Source: CAYRGG01 sp964423745
Lineage (GTDB): Bacteria; Pseudomonadota; Gammaproteobacteria; Competibacterales; Competibacteraceae
DNA: 64,000 nucleotides
Direction of reading: 5' to 3'
Assembly: GCA_964423745.1 (NCBI GenBank)
Contig: CAYRGG010000018.1
Coordinates: 9,116-73,115 of the forward strand
The position numbers and the translations under genes are program-made. Below the pieces are notes generated by a model. The model worked only from the letters and a program-made list of their open reading frames with translations. It searched no databases and was not told the DNA's origin. This document shows positions 62,082-64,000 of this stretch, piece after piece; the stretch's first letter is position 1; each line of letters starts with the position of its first letter.

Positions 62082-62777
62082 TCATAAGCCTCGTACTCGA
62101 TGTTGTAGCCGTCTAGCCATCAGTTCGGAGGCCATCAAGGCTATTAACGACACCGCGACGGCAATCAGCACCAGCCGCAGCGCCGCCGTCTCGCCACCGG
62201 GCACTTGGGTTAACGTATAAATGGCGCTGGGTAGGGTGCGGGTCTCGCCGGGAATATTCGATACAAAAGTGATGGTGGCACCAAATTCACCAAGGCTCTT
62301 GGCAAACCCTAGCACAGCACCGGCCAGTAGACCGGGCAGCGCCAGCGGTAACGTGATGGTCAAAAAAATCCACAGGCGAGAGGCGCCTAACGTACTAGCA
62401 GCTTCTTCCAAGCCATCATCGATGGTCTCTAAAGACAGGCGAATGGGACGCACCATGAGGGGAAAGCTCATCACTGCAGCGGCCACCACAGCCCCCGTCC
62501 AACGAAACGCAAACACCACATTAAAAGTTTCTTCCAACCAAGCCCCTAAAGGTCCGCGCCGCCCTAACAAAAGCAGCAATAAATAACCCGTTACTACGGG
62601 TGGCAGCACGAGGGGTAAATGCACTAAGCCATTGAGCAATGTCTTACCTGGGAAACGATATCGCGCCAATAGCAATGCGGTGAGCAGCGCCAAGGGTAAA
62701 CCTGTCAGCACACTCCAAAACGCCACCCGTAGGCTCAGGCTGATGGCTTGGATTTCCTCCGGCGTTAACGGTGTCAC
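62082..62777 (-). CDS. modB: Molybdate ABC transporter permease ModB
   Basis: 231 residues, matching the usual length, with about five helices and the permease EAA loop at about 120-145 (DGLEEAASTLGASRLWIFLTITLPLALPG). It forms the inner-membrane channel for molybdate. The start is GTG at 62777, 12 nt after the modA stop. Confidence 0.93.
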   Translation of the reverse strand: MTPLTPEEIQAISLSLRVAFWSVLTGLPLALLTALLLARYRFPGKTLLNGLVHLPLVLPPVVTGYLLLLLLGRRGPLGAWLEETFNVVFAFRWTGAVVAAAVMSFPLMVRPIRLSLETIDDGLEEAASTLGASRLWIFLTITLPLALPGLLAGAVLGFAKSLGEFGATITFVSNIPGETRTLPSAIYTLTQVPGGETAALRLVLIAVAVSLIALMASELMARRLQHRVRGL

Positions 62778-62789
62778 TAGCTCATACAG

Positions 62790-63602
62790 TTATTTAATGA
62801 CCGTGAAACCATAGCGCTCAAAAACCGCGCTTGCGGCATCCGAGCGCAAAAAAGCGAGCCACTTATCTGCTGCAGGGTGATCGCTTTCGGCGATGCGGGC
62901 CACTGGATATACGATGGGTGGATGGCTAGACCTTGGAAATGTGTCAACAATACGCACCTGGGGCTCTACCACCGTATCGGATTGATACACAATACCCAAT
63001 GGGGCTTCACCTCGAGCAACCAGGGCTAAAGCGATACGCACCGTGTCAACACGAGCTGCCTGGGAGGCTACGTCGGTCCACACTTCTAGATTTTCGAGGG
63101 CGGTGCGAGCATAGATGCCAGCGGGTACGTGGTCAGGATCAGCCATGGCCAAACGTTCATCACCCAAGACTGCAGCAAGGGGAAAATTAGGCGCGATCTT
63201 GAGGGTGACTTGGCTTGTTTGGGGCGCAATCAGCACAAGCCTATTTTTTAAGAGATTAAACTGGGAACCTGGCTGCACATAGCCCCGTTCTTGCAGATAA
63301 TCCATCCAGTCCGGCGTCGCCGAAATAAAGATATGGGCGGGAGCCCCCTGTTCAATCTGACGAGCTAAAGTGGAACTGGATGCGAAGGAGACGGTGACTT
63401 TTTCGCCCGTGCTGCGTTGGAAGTCGGCAGCCACGGTATCGATGGCGTCGGTAAGGCTGGCAGCGGCAAAAACCATCAGGTTTTCAGCAAGAACTGGGGA
63501 AGCCGAGAGCATTAGCATCAGCCACAAACTACCGGCAAATGGCCAACCCATGACATTGCGGAAAATAGCTAAAGGCTTTGCATAGCTAGTAGAAAATCTC
63601 AT
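62790..63602 (-). CDS. modA: Molybdate-binding periplasmic protein ModA
   Basis: 270 residues. A signal peptide ends near LAEN (about 41), followed by the mature ModA domain with FAAASLTDAIDTVAADFQRSTGEKVTVSFASSSTLARQIEQGAPAHIFISATPDWMD and a C-terminal lobe typical of ModA. It captures molybdate or tungstate. It starts the modABC operon 12 nt before modB, with a candidate ModE operator 19 bp upstream of its ATG. Confidence 0.94.
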   Translation of the reverse strand: MRFSTSYAKPLAIFRNVMGWPFAGSLWLMLMLSASPVLAENLMVFAAASLTDAIDTVAADFQRSTGEKVTVSFASSSTLARQIEQGAPAHIFISATPDWMDYLQERGYVQPGSQFNLLKNRLVLIAPQTSQVTLKIAPNFPLAAVLGDERLAMADPDHVPAGIYARTALENLEVWTDVASQAARVDTVRIALALVARGEAPLGIVYQSDTVVEPQVRIVDTFPRSSHPPIVYPVARIAESDHPAADKWLAFLRSDAASAVFERYGFTVIK

Positions 63603-63620
63603 ATCTGTGCCCCAGGAGTA

Positions 63621-63644
63621 CGATATGTTTTGATGAATATATCG
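63621..63644. promoter_or_regulatory. Candidate ModE operator upstream of modA
   Basis: CGATATGT and ATATATCG (outer 8-mers) are inverted half-sites separated by 8 nt. They resemble the ModE half-site core in the CGnTATAT style, and the site lies 19-42 bp upstream of the modA start. This is a family-level likeness by eye. Confidence 0.5.
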
Positions 63645-63791
63645 AAACCCTGTGGGTAATACAAGACACTTCCAGCGCCGCAGTCTTAAGTCAGTCTCAT
63701 TGAGGTGGTTTGTTAAGCTAAATAAACGGTGGTTCAGTGCTCGAAAATGGTCTAAAGTTGAAGCTATTTATAGCACTCATTTGAGGCCGCC

Positions 63792-64000
63792 ATGCGACAA
63801 GTACTCGCTGACTGTTCTGCCAGCATCTCCGAACTCAAAAGAAACCCGACGGCACTGCTCGCTGAGGCAGAAGGTGCACCTATTGCGATACTAAACCACA
63901 ACAAGCCAACCGCTTACCTCATACCTGCTGAGACCTATGAACGGTTGATGGATATGATTGATGATCATGAACTGAGTCAACTGGTAGAAGAACGCCGTAA
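63792..64000 (+). CDS. StbD/Phd-family antitoxin, 3' end beyond the window
   Basis: The first 69 codons are visible, from an ATG at 63792. The protein resembles StbD: VLADCSASISELKRNPTALLAEAEGAPIAILNHNKPTAYLIPAETYERLMDMIDD, the Phd/YefM-type DNA-binding domain. StbD usually pairs with a RelE-type StbE toxin encoded just downstream, which would lie outside the window. Codon use and a clean frame indicate a real gene. Confidence 0.82.
   Translation, partial: MRQVLADCSASISELKRNPTALLAEAEGAPIAILNHNKPTAYLIPAETYERLMDMIDDHELSQLVEERR

Noticed and set aside
1..64000. CRISPR arrays, rRNA or tRNA genes
   Set aside because: No regularly spaced direct repeats, and no tRNA or rRNA sequence recognised by eye.

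Overview
The window looks like a chromosomal segment of a gammaproteobacterium of moderate GC. The gene content fits that group: a SUF operon in the order sufR-sufB-sufC-sufD-sufS-sufU-sufT, argS followed by a SPOR-domain division protein, DeaD, YbjQ, a modABC operon, a GldA/GldF/GldG-like ABC operon with a DUF4340 gene, and a MEKHLA-domain gene. I cannot name a genus from sequence alone. Several genes start with TTG or GTG behind good Shine-Dalgarno sequences (for example the TTG genes at 2672 and 49681), so some start choices rest on ribosome-binding sites.

Layout. 1-2.7 kb: a partial Tat-exported PhoX-type phosphatase with a possible Pho box, and a PmtA-like phospholipid methyltransferase. 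3.1-9.7 kb: an unknown gene, a short-chain dehydrogenase and a four-gene ABC/GldG operon. 9.7-10.3 kb: a decayed Phd/VapC toxin-antitoxin pair. 10.4-14.6 kb: a four-gene cassette (2-oxoglutarate oxygenase, methyltransferase, MFS transporter, methyltransferase) that looks biosynthetic or tailoring. 14.7-17.3 kb: deaD, a small membrane protein and hicBA. 17.4-20.8 kb: two GNAT paralogues about 80% identical flanking a possibly truncated EF-hand-like protein and a dead IS200-type transposase. 20.8-23.3 kb: a secreted protein joining a carbohydrate-binding-like domain to three c-type haem motifs. 23.8-33 kb: serC-serA-MEKHLA and the SUF operon. 33-47.8 kb: a ceramidase-like membrane protein, YbjQ, a MacB-type ABC exporter and an RND pump placed divergently around one TetR regulator with two palindromic operators, a wax ester synthase/DGAT, a VapBC pair and two envelope or hypothetical genes. 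47.9-59.4 kb: an SLC13 permease, a quinol monooxygenase-like protein, argS-SPOR, an MscK-like channel and an NtrC-type two-component pair. 59.6-64 kb: a ferritin-like protein, a ModE-type regulator, modABC with a candidate ModE operator, and the start of a StbD-like antitoxin.

The most notable unexplained structure is a dispersed family of about 94-111 bp inverted-repeat elements. Five copies occur, near 26.7, 44.2, 52.6, 60.7 and 62.0 kb. All share a core reading TTCAC(G/A)GCGT and an internal hairpin, but their outer arms differ between copies while staying complementary within each copy. Two copies run into the 3' ends of genes (the RND permease and the modE-like gene) and supply their last codons and stop. 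Other accessory signals are the decayed toxin-antitoxin pair with an ATA in place of its start codon, the oxygenase/methyltransferase cassette, and the CBM-triheme protein.
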